A stretch of DNA of 64,000 nt from contig NZ_CP128355.1 in assembly GCF_038789205.1 (NCBI RefSeq), forward strand, positions 186,001 through 250,000, in the 5' to 3' direction. Source of the DNA: Staphylococcus hsinchuensis (GTDB lineage Bacteria; Bacillota; Bacilli; Staphylococcales; Staphylococcaceae). The stretch's first letter is position 1. Each line of letters starts with the position of its first letter. Shown in pieces: positions 1 through 8,433 of the stretch. A program made the position numbers and the translations under genes. The notes under the pieces were generated by a model, which was not told the origin of the DNA, searched no databases, and worked only from the letters and a program-made list of their open reading frames with translations.

Positions 1-1063
1 TTTTAGAAATAGATTTTAAGATGACGTCTAAACATCCTGCACGTTCAATGATACCGGCAAAGGCATAACCACAAAATATCGTCACTACGATTTGTGTCAT
101 GCTCATCATACCGCCTTGTTCAATTAAAGTGACAGCCTTATCAGATAAGCCTCCAGCACCTAAAGCGTCTTTCGGTACCATACCTTTACTAAAGCCATCA
201 AACGTTGCCTTAAACCCATCGACTATTTTGAAACCGTTATTGAAAGTACCTACGATGATAGCACTTAAACTTGAAATCAGCATTGCGGGTACTGTATTCA
301 TTTTAAAAAGTAAGCAAACGATAATTACGATTGCAGGTATCCAAACAAAGATGTTTATATTATATATTTGAGATAATTCATGTAACATCGATTTTATTTG
401 TGAAGATTTCGCGCTGCCACCATGTTGACTACCTGCGATAAACCAAACTATGATGCCGACTAATGATGCGGGTACCGTCGTCCAAATCATCGCTTTAATA
501 TGTGAAAATATATTCACCTTAGTCACTAATGCTGCTAAATTTGTAGTGTCTGAAAGTGGCGACATCTTATCTCCAAAGACTGCCCCGGCAATGATAGCAC
601 CTGCTACCATACCTTCACTTAAGCCTAGATTCGTACCGATAGCCATTAAAGCGATACCAGCTGTAGATGCTGAACCTCATGCAGTTCCAGTAGCTACAGA
701 AGTTAATGCACAAATGATAAATGCAGATACTAAAAAGATATTAGGATTTAGGAATTGTAATCCATAATAAATTAATGCTGGTACCGTGCCAGAATACATC
801 CAAGTACCTACTATTATTCCGACAGAAAGTATAATGAAAATCGCTGGCATAGCTGTTGCCAAACGTTTCGTAATCCCTTCTTCCAAATCATTCCACGTTA
901 ATCCTACGCGTTTAGCAATCCAAGCAGCATACGCTGATGCTAAAATAAGTAATGGCTGAATTGGAATTTCAAATCCTACAAATCCTGTTATAACAATTAT
1001 AATCATTACAATAATTGTAGAAATGGATTCTAGAAAAGTAGGTTGCCTTGTATGTTTAGTCAT
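1..1063 (-). pseudogene. nhaC: NhaC-type Na+/H+ antiporter, interrupted by an in-frame stop; runs off the window start
   Basis: The 5' part encodes a hydrophobic NhaC N-terminus. A TGA at 679-677 stops it after the motif SVATGTA. The same frame then stays open from 676 to the window edge and reads as normal NhaC sequence (GSASTAGIALMAIG, then FGDKMSPLSDTTN). NhaC proteins commonly carry Trp at the stop position (GTSWG/GTAWG), so a single TGG-to-TGA change explains it. The start is the ATG at 1063, seven bases after an AGGGGG ribosome site. The family exchanges Na+ for H+ at the membrane, although substrates vary. It lies just downstream of a dehydrogenase gene on the same strand, probably in one operon. 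A sequencing error cannot be excluded. Confidence 0.8.
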
Positions 1064-1104
1064 ACTCAATCCCCCTATAAAATTTTTGCTCGTTTAAGTT
1101 TAAA

Positions 1105-2175
1105 TTAATCTAAACCTAATTTATCAGTCCCTAATTCTTCAACAGTCAACCCTTCTTCAAAGAAATCTCTTTCTAATATTGTTGACGCAATAATGATGAT
1201 AGCATCAATATTCGGTGTTGGCACCCCGATATTTCTGCCCAAACTAGACCATAACACAAGACCGTGGGCGATATCTTCAGTAAGATAACGATTTTTCACT
1301 TTATTTGGCCCTTTAATTTGTGAAAACACTGGACTTTCATTAAATAGTCTATTTAATGGTTCATCTTCGTCTTGTTCTTCTAAATAACCACGTTCAATAC
1401 GTGCTTCCTTAGCAGGGGATAATTCAAATCCTAATTTACGACCTAATGTTAGACGTTCTAATTCTACAGCATGTAATAAACGCACCGTATGTTTAGTAAT
1501 ACCTTCAGCATATAAAGAAAATTCTTTCGCATAATCGATACGTCCTACATTTAATAACGTAGGCCCAGGGTGAACTTCTGGGTTACCATTTTCTAAGTTT
1601 GTTTTTAATAAACTTTCTTCCTTCACTATATGTGGATACATTTTTTCTACTTTATCGAACGTCTCACTTAGTGATTCTTTATCAAATGTTGTGAAATAAA
1701 CCTTTTTAACATTTAGTGATAGATCTATTTGCGCTTTATCAAATTGCACGCGTGTCCCATACGTTAAAGTATTCATTTCTGCATATATAGGTTTCACATC
1801 TATATGCATATCTTCAAGTACATTCATAAAGCGTATTGAGCCCATAGCAGCTGCCATATTGAATAAGATTATTTGGTCATTACTAATATGAGGCGCCATC
1901 ATGTAAGCGTAATGCTCAATAAATGAAGAAGGAATAACTACTTGTACAATTTCAGCATCTTCTAAAACATATTCCATGTCATCGCTGATATTAGTAAATT
2001 CAACAAATGATTCTTCCCCTTCATTATTAAACGTAAATCCACCTTGTTTCATGGCTTCGTCAAACTTATGTATTGATTGATTTCGACAGTATAATTTAAC
2101 TTCGTGCCCTTTTGAAATCATATCTACTGCAGCAGTTACTGCGCCGTTCCCAGAGCCGACAATTGCAATTTTCAT
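1105..2175 (-). CDS. NAD/NADP octopine/nopaline dehydrogenase family protein
   Basis: This is a 356-residue protein. Its N-terminal Rossmann motif is GSGNGAVTAA at about residues 7-16, and its C-terminal helical half resembles opine dehydrogenases. Family members reductively condense an amino acid with a keto acid, or run the reverse reaction. The true substrate cannot be read here. I do not think it is staphylopine dehydrogenase CntM, because no cnt genes surround it. It sits 42 bases upstream of the broken nhaC on the same strand, so the two are likely co-transcribed, with the transporter perhaps moving the substrate or product. Confidence 0.75.
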   Translation of the reverse strand: MKIAIVGSGNGAVTAAVDMISKGHEVKLYCRNQSIHKFDEAMKQGGFTFNNEGEESFVEFTNISDDMEYVLEDAEIVQVVIPSSFIEHYAYMMAPHISNDQIILFNMAAAMGSIRFMNVLEDMHIDVKPIYAEMNTLTYGTRVQFDKAQIDLSLNVKKVYFTTFDKESLSETFDKVEKMYPHIVKEESLLKTNLENGNPEVHPGPTLLNVGRIDYAKEFSLYAEGITKHTVRLLHAVELERLTLGRKLGFELSPAKEARIERGYLEEQDEDEPLNRLFNESPVFSQIKGPNKVKNRYLTEDIAHGLVLWSSLGRNIGVPTPNIDAIIIIASTILERDFFEEGLTVEELGTDKLGLD

Positions 2176-2366
2176 AGTCCTTCCCTCTTTCCTTAATAAA
2201 AAATTAATTTCTATGTATCCCTATATTCTATAACCTATTAGGCATGCAGTAAACAACGAAATAGTCAATTAGATGGAGGTTTTACACACGATTTAAATTA
2301 CAATAATTTAATAAAATATTGAAAATATTATGTTACAATGTTTAATAAACAAGGAGGAGTCAATAT

Positions 2367-2735
2367 ATGAATGAATTTGATACTAAGAACCCATCTCAAG
2401 CAATACAGAATCAACCAACTGATGACGATCGGTTAATGGCAGCATTAATATACGTTTCAAGTTTTTTTGGAAGTTTCATAGCACCTTTAATAATTTGGAT
2501 AATAAAAAGGGATGAATCCACATTTATTGATAGAACAGGTAAAAACTATTGGAATTTCTTTATTTCTTATTCAATCTGGCTAACGATTTCTACATTACTA
2601 ATGTTTATTCTAATTGGAATTATCATTGCACCAATCATAGCAATTTTAATGTTTATTTTTACAATTGTCGGAGCAATTAAAGCGTATCAAGGTGAAGATT
2701 ACCTGCCACCACTTTCAATTCCATTCTTCAAATAA
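2367..2735 (+). CDS. DUF4870 (Tic20-like) small membrane protein
   Basis: A 122-residue protein preceded by a strong AAGGAGGAG ribosome site. A polar N-terminus of about 20 residues with DDDRLMAALIYVSSFFG leads into three hydrophobic segments. The central motif RTGKNYWNFFISY and the C-terminal AIKAYQGEDYLPP are typical of DUF4870 proteins. Function is unknown. It is monocistronic, with a hairpin terminator about 120 bases downstream. Confidence 0.8.
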   Translation: MNEFDTKNPSQAIQNQPTDDDRLMAALIYVSSFFGSFIAPLIIWIIKRDESTFIDRTGKNYWNFFISYSIWLTISTLLMFILIGIIIAPIIAILMFIFTIVGAIKAYQGEDYLPPLSIPFFK

Positions 2736-2853
2736 TTTGTACTCAAAATATTGCGATTTTTTACAAGCTCTGTAATATTTAAAATAAAAAATATGCGTGG
2801 CAACATCGTTATTTCCCAGTTCAATGCCAATGATTAAGTTGTAGACGCACTGT

Positions 2854-2897
2854 AACCTCTCATACTTTTATTACAAAGACATGAGAGGTTTTTTTAA
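2854..2897 (+). terminator. Rho-independent terminator
   Basis: The arms AACCTCTCAT and ATGAGAGGTT are perfectly complementary and followed by a run of T. It ends plus-strand transcription entering from the DUF4870 gene. The 115 bases between that gene and the hairpin hold no ORF that I recognise. Confidence 0.75.
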
Positions 2898-2901
2898 TTG
2901 T

Positions 2902-2918
2902 TTTACAAAGTTATAACA
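2902..2918 (-). promoter_or_regulatory. Candidate WalR box upstream of the CHAP amidase gene
   Basis: Read on the minus strand, the site is TGTTAT, five bases, TGTAAA. It matches the WalR consensus TGTWAH-N5-TGTWAH at every defined position. It lies 118 bases before the start of an SsaA-type amidase, a class known to be controlled by WalKR in S. aureus. Orientation and distance to the promoter are not proven. Confidence 0.5.
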
Positions 2919-3035
2919 TCCCCCACAAATGATTATTTATTTGTTAGAGTGTAACTTGTCGTAAAAAAGCACGGAGAAATCATTGATTATTTATATAAAT
3001 ATAAATGCTTAATCTTAATTGGGAGGACTTTTAAA

Positions 3036-3482
3036 ATGAAAAAACTATTAACAGCTACTACTTTAGTGGCAGGTTTAGGCGCAGCAGCAGTGGGATTAGA
3101 TCATGGTAACGAAGCACACGCGGCAGAAACTACAAATGAAAGTGGATCATCAATTGCAGATGGCAACTTATATACTGAAGGTCAATGTACTTGGTATGTA
3201 TATAACCGTGTTGGTGGAAAAATCAGTACACTTTGGGGAAATGCAAATAATTGGGATACTGCAGCATCAGCAGCTGGTTATAAAGTAAACCACACACCTT
3301 CTGAAGGTTCAATCTTACAAACAGACTCAGGCCCTTATGGTCACGTTGCTTATGTTGAAGATGTTACGAGCAGTGGTGCCGTAAAAATTTCTGAAATGAA
3401 CTATTCAGGTGGACCATTCGTAAAAAGTACTCGTACAATCTCTTCAAGCTCTGCTGATTCATATACGTATATTCACGTATAA
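3036..3482 (+). CDS. Secreted CHAP-domain amidase/endopeptidase, SsaA-like
   Basis: A 148-residue protein. Residues 1-29 form a signal peptide ending in AHA. Residues about 45-148 form a CHAP domain: the catalytic Cys lies in [15 protein letters not shown], and the His lies in [12 protein letters not shown] enzymes of this group cut peptidoglycan cross-bridges or stem amides outside the cell. It lacks LysM repeats, so it is a short member. The start follows a GGGAGG ribosome site. A candidate WalR box lies upstream. Confidence 0.9.
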   Translation: MKKLLTATTLVAGLGAAAVGLDHGNEAHAAETTNESGSSIADGNLYTEGQCTWYVYNRVGGKISTLWGNANNWDTAASAAGYKVNHTPSEGSILQTDSGPYGHVAYVEDVTSSGAVKISEMNYSGGPFVKSTRTISSSSADSYTYIHV

Positions 3483-3527
3483 GAATAATTTAAATATGTC
3501 TCTACAATAAAATAAAATCGCTACAAT

Positions 3528-3575
3528 AATCCTATGTGTTAACTTGAAAAAGTATAACCGTAGGATTTTTATTTT
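3528..3575 (+). terminator. Terminator of the CHAP gene
   Basis: AATCCTA and TAGGATT arms close a 26-base loop and are followed by TTTTATTTT. The stem is weak to moderate. Confidence 0.5.
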
Positions 3576-3718
3576 GTATATACCATAGATTTCTTTCGTT
3601 TAAACATAATCTTAGCAATCTATACATATTAAAGTGCGTTTTTTTCAAATCAGCTTTATTGCAGGTTTCTATGACGTTTGAGAGAATATAGGATAGTGGA
3701 AAATAAGGAGGATGTACA

Positions 3719-4039
3719 ATGCAATGGCTTAAAGTGATCTTCGCTGGTTTTATTGAGATAATTTGGGTTACAGGAATTAACACTGCAAATTCATGGTGGA
3801 GTTGGTTATTTGTCTTATTCGTAATTGCTTTAAGCTTTTACCTAATGATTTCTGCATGTAAACACCTCCCTGTAGGCACAGTATATGCTGTATTTGTAGG
3901 GATTGGTGCAGTAGGTACAGTCATTGTTGATATCGTCTTTTTTGGTGAGTCTTTCAATATCATTAAAATATCACTTATCATCCTGCTCGTTATCGGTATT
4001 ATGGGCTTAAAACTGGCCACTGAGGAGGGCGATGAATAA
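3719..4039 (+). CDS. SMR-family efflux protein, first subunit (YkkC/SugE-like)
   Basis: A 106-residue protein with four hydrophobic helices. The conserved Glu of the SMR family lies in the first helix (FAGFIEIIWVTG). The motif PVGTVYAVFVGIGAVGTV is the family signature. Its ATG follows AAGGAGGATGTACA. It overlaps the next SMR gene by one base (TAATG), so the two are translationally coupled and probably form a heterodimer like YkkCD. The substrate could be guanidinium or cationic drugs. I saw no guanidine riboswitch upstream. Confidence 0.85.
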   Translation: MQWLKVIFAGFIEIIWVTGINTANSWWSWLFVLFVIALSFYLMISACKHLPVGTVYAVFVGIGAVGTVIVDIVFFGESFNIIKISLIILLVIGIMGLKLATEEGDE

Positions 4040-4353
4040 TGGCATGGATCATTCTCTTTGTAGCCGGCTTAATGGAAGTCGCTGGTGTCGTTATCTTAAA
4101 TGAAATCACACGCACTAAAAAGAAATGGTTAGTTGTATTATTAGCAATCACTTTTATTTGTAGCTTTACTACTTTAAAAATTGCTATGAATGATATACCT
4201 ATGGGGACGGCTTATGCAATTTGGAGTGGTATCGGTACAGCTGGTGGCACTTTAATTGGAATGATATTCTACAATGAATCGAAAGATCTAAAACGTATTT
4301 TCTTTATTGCGCTCATCATTGTTTCGATTATTGGTTTACGGTTAGTAAAATAA
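4039..4353 (+). CDS. SMR-family efflux protein, second subunit (YkkD-like)
   Basis: A 104-residue, four-helix SMR protein. The conserved membrane Glu is in AGLMEVAGVVI and the signature PMGTAYAIWSGIGTAGG is present. It starts inside the stop codon of the preceding SMR gene. Paired SMR subunits usually insert in opposite orientations and work together in H+-coupled export of cations. The downstream 98 bases lead to the next gene without an obvious strong terminator. Confidence 0.85.
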   Translation: MAWIILFVAGLMEVAGVVILNEITRTKKKWLVVLLAITFICSFTTLKIAMNDIPMGTAYAIWSGIGTAGGTLIGMIFYNESKDLKRIFFIALIIVSIIGLRLVK

Positions 4354-4451
4354 CTTTTGAAACAGACGCATAAACATCTTTATACGAACCATTATTCGTT
4401 GTTACGCAAAGGGTAATTTACTATACTTTAAATAAAAGGAAGTGATTATCT

Positions 4452-5408
4452 ATGGTAAAGGTTTATATTGCAGGTCAAATCCCTGAAATCGGCTTAAAAT
4501 TATTAAAAGATCAGGGTTATGAAATAGAAATGTTCGATGGACAAGGCATTATCGATAAAGAAACTTTAAAACAAGGTGTCAAAGATGCAGATGTACTCGT
4601 AAGTCTTCTTTCAACCCAAGTAGATAAAGAAATCATTGATGCCGGTAAACAATTGAAGATTATTACAAATTATGGTGCCGGGTTCAATAACGTAGATGTT
4701 GATTACGCACGTGAACAACAAATAGATGTAACAAACACACCTAAAGCTTCTACAAACTCTACAGCTGAACTCACATTTGCTTTAGTTCTCGCAGTAGCTA
4801 GACGTATTCCTGAAGGTGACAAACTATGTCGCACGACAGGCTTTGATGGTTGGGCCCCATTATTCTTTAGAGGGCGAGAAGTTTCTTGTAAAACAATTGG
4901 AATCATCGGTCTAGGTGAGATTGGTAGTGCCGTAGCAAAACGTGCAAGAGCGTTTGATATGGATGTGTTATACACAGGTCCACATCAAAAACCTGAAAAA
5001 GAAAACGAAATTGGTGCTAAATATGTGGACTTAGAAACTTTATTAAAGCATTCTGACTTTGTCACTATCAATGCTGCTTATACACCTGAACTTCACCATC
5101 ATATTGATGCTGAACAACTTCAAATGATGAAATCGACGAGTTATTTAGTCAATGCTGCACGTGGCCCAATCGTGAACGAAGCCGCATTAGTAGAAGCATT
5201 AAAAAATAAAGAAATCGAAGGCGCAGCACTTGATGTCTATGAATTTGAACCTGAGATTACAGACGCTTTAAAATCACTAGATAATGTAGTGCTGACACCA
5301 CACATCGGTAATGCTACATTTGAATCCCGCGATATGATGTCTAAAATTGTGGCAAATGATGCTATTCGTAAAATGAATGATCAACAACCGAAATACGTAG
5401 TAAATTAA
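4452..5408 (+). CDS. D-2-hydroxyacid dehydrogenase (glyoxylate/gluconate reductase type)
   Basis: A 318-residue protein of usual length for the family. It has the NAD(P)-binding motif GLGEIGSAVAKRA near residue 155. The catalytic Arg is in VNAARGPIV, the Glu is in the DVYEFEP region, and the His is in LTPHIGNAT. Such enzymes reduce 2-keto acids such as glyoxylate, hydroxypyruvate or 2-ketogluconate in the cytosol. Exact substrate is not visible. The gene stands alone and shares a bidirectional terminator with the convergent monooxygenase gene. Confidence 0.85.
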   Translation: MVKVYIAGQIPEIGLKLLKDQGYEIEMFDGQGIIDKETLKQGVKDADVLVSLLSTQVDKEIIDAGKQLKIITNYGAGFNNVDVDYAREQQIDVTNTPKASTNSTAELTFALVLAVARRIPEGDKLCRTTGFDGWAPLFFRGREVSCKTIGIIGLGEIGSAVAKRARAFDMDVLYTGPHQKPEKENEIGAKYVDLETLLKHSDFVTINAAYTPELHHHIDAEQLQMMKSTSYLVNAARGPIVNEAALVEALKNKEIEGAALDVYEFEPEITDALKSLDNVVLTPHIGNATFESRDMMSKIVANDAIRKMNDQQPKYVVN

Positions 5409-5413
5409 CAAAT

Positions 5414-5461
5414 AAAAAGAGCGGGACGGAAAATCTTATTTTCTAGTCCTGCTCTTTTTTT
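5414..5461. terminator. Bidirectional terminator between convergent genes
   Basis: AAAGAGCGGGAC pairs with GTCCTGCTCTTT, giving A and T runs on either side. It belongs to the GGGACGGAAA family of intergenic hairpins common in staphylococci and serves both the 2-hydroxyacid dehydrogenase and the monooxygenase gene. Confidence 0.8.
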
Positions 5462-5466
5462 ATTCA

Positions 5467-6591
5467 TTATTTAGATTTTGTCTTATATAAGAAATGCGTC
5501 TGTTTTCCTATCATAGAATTTGGCATCAATTGAATAAATTTATTACGAATCGCAACGATTAAACGGTTTTGAAGTTGTGCTATTTTACCAATTGAACGAG
5601 ACTTAGTAATTACCTTTTTCGTGTGCTTTACGCGTAAGTTATCATAACGTTGTAAAGCTTCTTCAAAGTTATAAGTAGCTAGACAATTCGCTAACACAAC
5701 AGCATCTTCCATTGCTTGGCCTGCACCTTGACCCATATTTGGTGTCGTCGCATGTGCTGCATCTCCAAGTAATACAACACGTTGATCAACAAAAGACTTC
5801 AATGGTTTGATATCGTAAATATCATGTAACAAAATATCTGTTTCACTTTGTTTATCTAATATTTGTCTCACTTCATTTGGGAAGTGGTTAAAACGTGCTT
5901 GTAAATGAGGTTTACCAAATCCTTTAAGCGTTTTATCATCAGCTTTAGCATTTATCGAAATAAACCAATACACTTGATTATTTAATAGTGGTACTATCCC
6001 TACTCTTCCTTTAGAGGTCCAGTATTCTTTAGCTACATTATTATCTTCTAAATGCGCCTCCTCAACCAAACCTCTGAAAACAGTATAACCTTGATATTCT
6101 GCTTTGCTTTCTGGATACAATGTTTCTCTCGCTATAGAGTGAATGCCATCTGCACCAATACAAAGATCAAATGCCTCTGATTGTTGTTCTTCAAAATGTA
6201 ACGTCACTTTTAGTGGGCTATTTTCTAACTTATTAATGCGATGATTTAAATAAATATTTGAACTTGGAACATACGATTGAATCGTCTCGATAAGATCTTG
6301 TCGTAACATCGTAAGGTTGACTGTTTTATCTTTAAGTTTAACAGCTGACAATATTTTTCCTTTTTCATCACGTACTTGTAACGTATCGATGATTTGCCCA
6401 ATATTTTTCAATCCTTTTGCGAGGTCATGATTATTTAATTTGTTAATAACATTGCCACCTATTCCAATACCTGCGCCAACTTCTGAAACCTTATTATTTT
6501 TTTCGAATACTTTGACCTCATGGCCTTGTTCAATTAGTAGTGCTGCTGCCGTAAGTCCACCTATTCCTGCGCCGACTATCGCAATCTTCAT
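5467..6591 (-). CDS. FAD-dependent monooxygenase (salicylate hydroxylase-like)
   Basis: A 374-residue flavoprotein. The FAD-binding motif GAGIGGLTAAALL opens the protein, a DG fingerprint (IGADGIHS) follows near residue 147, and GDAAHATTPNMGQGAGQAMED binds the flavin ribityl near residue 275. Class A flavin monooxygenases hydroxylate aromatic or related substrates with NAD(P)H and O2. No pathway partner is adjacent, so the substrate is unknown. Codons and length look intact. Confidence 0.85.
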   Translation of the reverse strand: MKIAIVGAGIGGLTAAALLIEQGHEVKVFEKNNKVSEVGAGIGIGGNVINKLNNHDLAKGLKNIGQIIDTLQVRDEKGKILSAVKLKDKTVNLTMLRQDLIETIQSYVPSSNIYLNHRINKLENSPLKVTLHFEEQQSEAFDLCIGADGIHSIARETLYPESKAEYQGYTVFRGLVEEAHLEDNNVAKEYWTSKGRVGIVPLLNNQVYWFISINAKADDKTLKGFGKPHLQARFNHFPNEVRQILDKQSETDILLHDIYDIKPLKSFVDQRVVLLGDAAHATTPNMGQGAGQAMEDAVVLANCLATYNFEEALQRYDNLRVKHTKKVITKSRSIGKIAQLQNRLIVAIRNKFIQLMPNSMIGKQTHFLYKTKSK

Positions 6592-6702
6592 TTAAATTCA
6601 CTCCAAATCCTACATTTCGTATTTCACTTATCTTTAATAATATAACTTTTCAAACTAAAAAGATAACAAATATGCTAAAAAACACTCTGTTATCTTTTAA
6701 AG

Positions 6703-7479
6703 TTATAAATAATAATCTTTATTCACGTGATCTTTTTTAATACCTAATTGCTTATAATAATGTTTCATAAAATGTGCAATGCGTCGATCCCAATTGATGT
6801 CACTCGCATATTGATGTTTGCCAGGTGATTTAGGGTTCCAACGCATCTGATAAAGTGATAATTGGTAATTATCAAAATAATGTTTTCTTACAAACTTTGC
6901 ACCGCCCATAATAGCCTTTTCAGGTGAGTCCCACTGCTGTTTCTTAGCATAACTACTACCTGTTTTCACTGCATTTTTATCAAAAGCGCCAATACCGTAA
7001 AAGTTATAGTATTTTTTCTTGCCATTCTTGAGGCCTTGTGCTAATTGTGATTTACCATTCCCTGTTTCAACTAAAGCATGACTGACAAGATAAATAACAT
7101 TCACTTCGTATTTATCTTGTGCTTTAAGAAATGTTTTAGCTTTATTTTTTAGAATACCTTTATCTTTTAATATATCATTGAGTTCTGATTCAGAAATAGA
7201 AACCTTTTCAGAAACATCCATATGATTTAAATTATCTTCATCACTGTTAACCGTCATGGCTTTTTTCACTTCAGATTTTGAAGCATTAACAAAACGACCG
7301 TCTTTTTCTTTAACATTTAAAGTACCTTTACTAACTTGTCGGTTCGCCGCATCTTCAAATGAATGTGTTTGTTGTTTATTAAACAAGTTCGTTTCATTTA
7401 TAATCAGTAAAACTACAAATGTTAGTATGATGATTGCCAAAAACGTCAGTGTTAATTTGCGCTTTGTGATTTCATTCAT
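6703..7479 (-). CDS. Membrane-anchored N-acetylglucosaminidase (SagB/Atl-GL-like)
   Basis: A 258-residue protein. An N-terminal hydrophobic segment at about residues 9-27 anchors it. A GH73-like glucosaminidase domain covers the C-terminal half, with the probable catalytic Glu in LVSHALVETGNGKS and the downstream NFYGIGAFD and KYYNF motifs. It should hydrolyse the GlcNAc-MurNAc bond of peptidoglycan, trimming glycan strands at the membrane. It is convergent to nothing close and is preceded by a small membrane-protein gene on the same strand. Confidence 0.85.
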   Translation of the reverse strand: MNEITKRKLTLTFLAIIILTFVVLLIINETNLFNKQQTHSFEDAANRQVSKGTLNVKEKDGRFVNASKSEVKKAMTVNSDEDNLNHMDVSEKVSISESELNDILKDKGILKNKAKTFLKAQDKYEVNVIYLVSHALVETGNGKSQLAQGLKNGKKKYYNFYGIGAFDKNAVKTGSSYAKKQQWDSPEKAIMGGAKFVRKHYFDNYQLSLYQMRWNPKSPGKHQYASDINWDRRIAHFMKHYYKQLGIKKDHVNKDYYL

Positions 7480-7511
7480 ATGAATTAAAACCCCTTAACT
7501 TGTTTGATTTG

Positions 7512-7745
7512 TTATTTCGTTAAGACGAGGTATGCAAAGATAATTGCTAACATGACGATGATAAATGAAACATTAATCGCAATCTTCATACCTTTTCTAT
7601 CTCTAAATAATGTATTGAAAATTGTTAAACTGATTGCTAATGATAATACAAACATTGTGATGGTCATCGGGATGTTCATCATTACCAAGAAAATAATACC
7701 GATAACGAGAAAAACATTAGAAATGATTGCCATTATTTTTATCAT
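7512..7745 (-). CDS. Small hydrophobic membrane protein
   Basis: A 77-residue protein of three predicted hydrophobic helices, with a charged loop FRDRKGMK between the second and third. It lies just upstream of the glucosaminidase gene on the same strand. The ATG at 7745 is poorly spaced from the AAGGAGAGG ribosome site. Four codons upstream an in-frame ATT sits seven bases from that site, so initiation could be at ATT. No function is recognised. Confidence 0.55.
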   Translation of the reverse strand: MIKIMAIISNVFLVIGIIFLVMMNIPMTITMFVLSLAISLTIFNTLFRDRKGMKIAINVSFIIVMLAIIFAYLVLTK

Positions 7746-7902
7746 GTTCGGGTTAATAGCGTTTCCTCTCCTTACTGCTTTGAAAATATGTTACTTATCA
7801 TTGAAATTGTATCATATTTCTAAATAATGCAATATATCATTTCTAAATTAAAGAAAACCTACCAGACGCTTTATTAAAAATAATAATCGATGTACCTAAA
7901 CA

Positions 7903-7953
7903 AAGAAGAGCAAGACGGAAATCTAGAAAGATTTCATCATCTTGCTCTTTTAA
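7903..7953 (-). terminator. Terminator after the DUF1641 gene
   Basis: AAGAGCAAGA and TCTTGCTCTT arms, read on the minus strand, are followed by T residues. It ends the fdhA-DUF1641 transcript. Confidence 0.75.
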
Positions 7954-7968
7954 GTATTTAGTATTCAA

Positions 7969-8433
7969 TTATCTAGACATGCCTTTTAACATATTCAACA
8001 TATAAGTTAAACTACGATTCATTTCATCATCTTTAAGGATACGCATCAATCCGGTCATAGAAGTCTTTTGGTTAGGATTTGCTTGATTGGCTACGTGAAG
8101 ACCTTTGTTTACTTTGTTCAACAGTTCAGATAAATCGTCTACATCTAAATCTCCTAATAAGAATACGAGTGAAGCCATGTTAGAAATTAGTCCTGTATAT
8201 TGTTCTTTATTTAATTCTACAGAGAACTTATTCGCAATAACGCCTCTACTATTAACTGCACCTGTTAAAGCGTCTAATATTTTTGCGTCATCTAATGTGC
8301 TAATTAAGTTAATCGCTTTTAGTATACTATCTTTATTTTCAGCAATTGCATCAGTTACTTCCGCTAAAGATTCTTGCTTAATTTCCGCTTCAGTTTTTTC
8401 TTGTTTTTTAATCTTAGTTATTCTTTCAGCCAT
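7969..8433 (-). CDS. DUF1641 protein linked to formate dehydrogenase
   Basis: A 154-residue, mostly helical, hydrophilic protein. DUF1641 proteins such as YrhD are found next to FdhF2-type formate dehydrogenases and are presumed accessory subunits or maturation factors. The ATG overlaps the end of fdhA, which predicts coupled translation. It has the conserved core RGVIANKFSVELN and the C-terminal GLMRILKDDEMNRSL. With fdhA frameshifted upstream, its expression may fall through polarity. Confidence 0.8.
   Translation of the reverse strand: MAERITKIKKQEKTEAEIKQESLAEVTDAIAENKDSILKAINLISTLDDAKILDALTGAVNSRGVIANKFSVELNKEQYTGLISNMASLVFLLGDLDVDDLSELLNKVNKGLHVANQANPNQKTSMTGLMRILKDDEMNRSLTYMLNMLKGMSR

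Noticed and set aside
677-679. TGA in nhaC as selenocysteine or recoded codon
   Set aside because: No SECIS-like structure seen, the family expects Trp here, and staphylococci use TGA as a stop.
1105-2175. Staphylopine dehydrogenase CntM
   Set aside because: No cnt biosynthesis or transport genes are adjacent, and the partner is an NhaC transporter.
3573-3718. Guanidine-I riboswitch before the SMR pair
   Set aside because: The conserved aptamer segments are not present in the 146 bases upstream.
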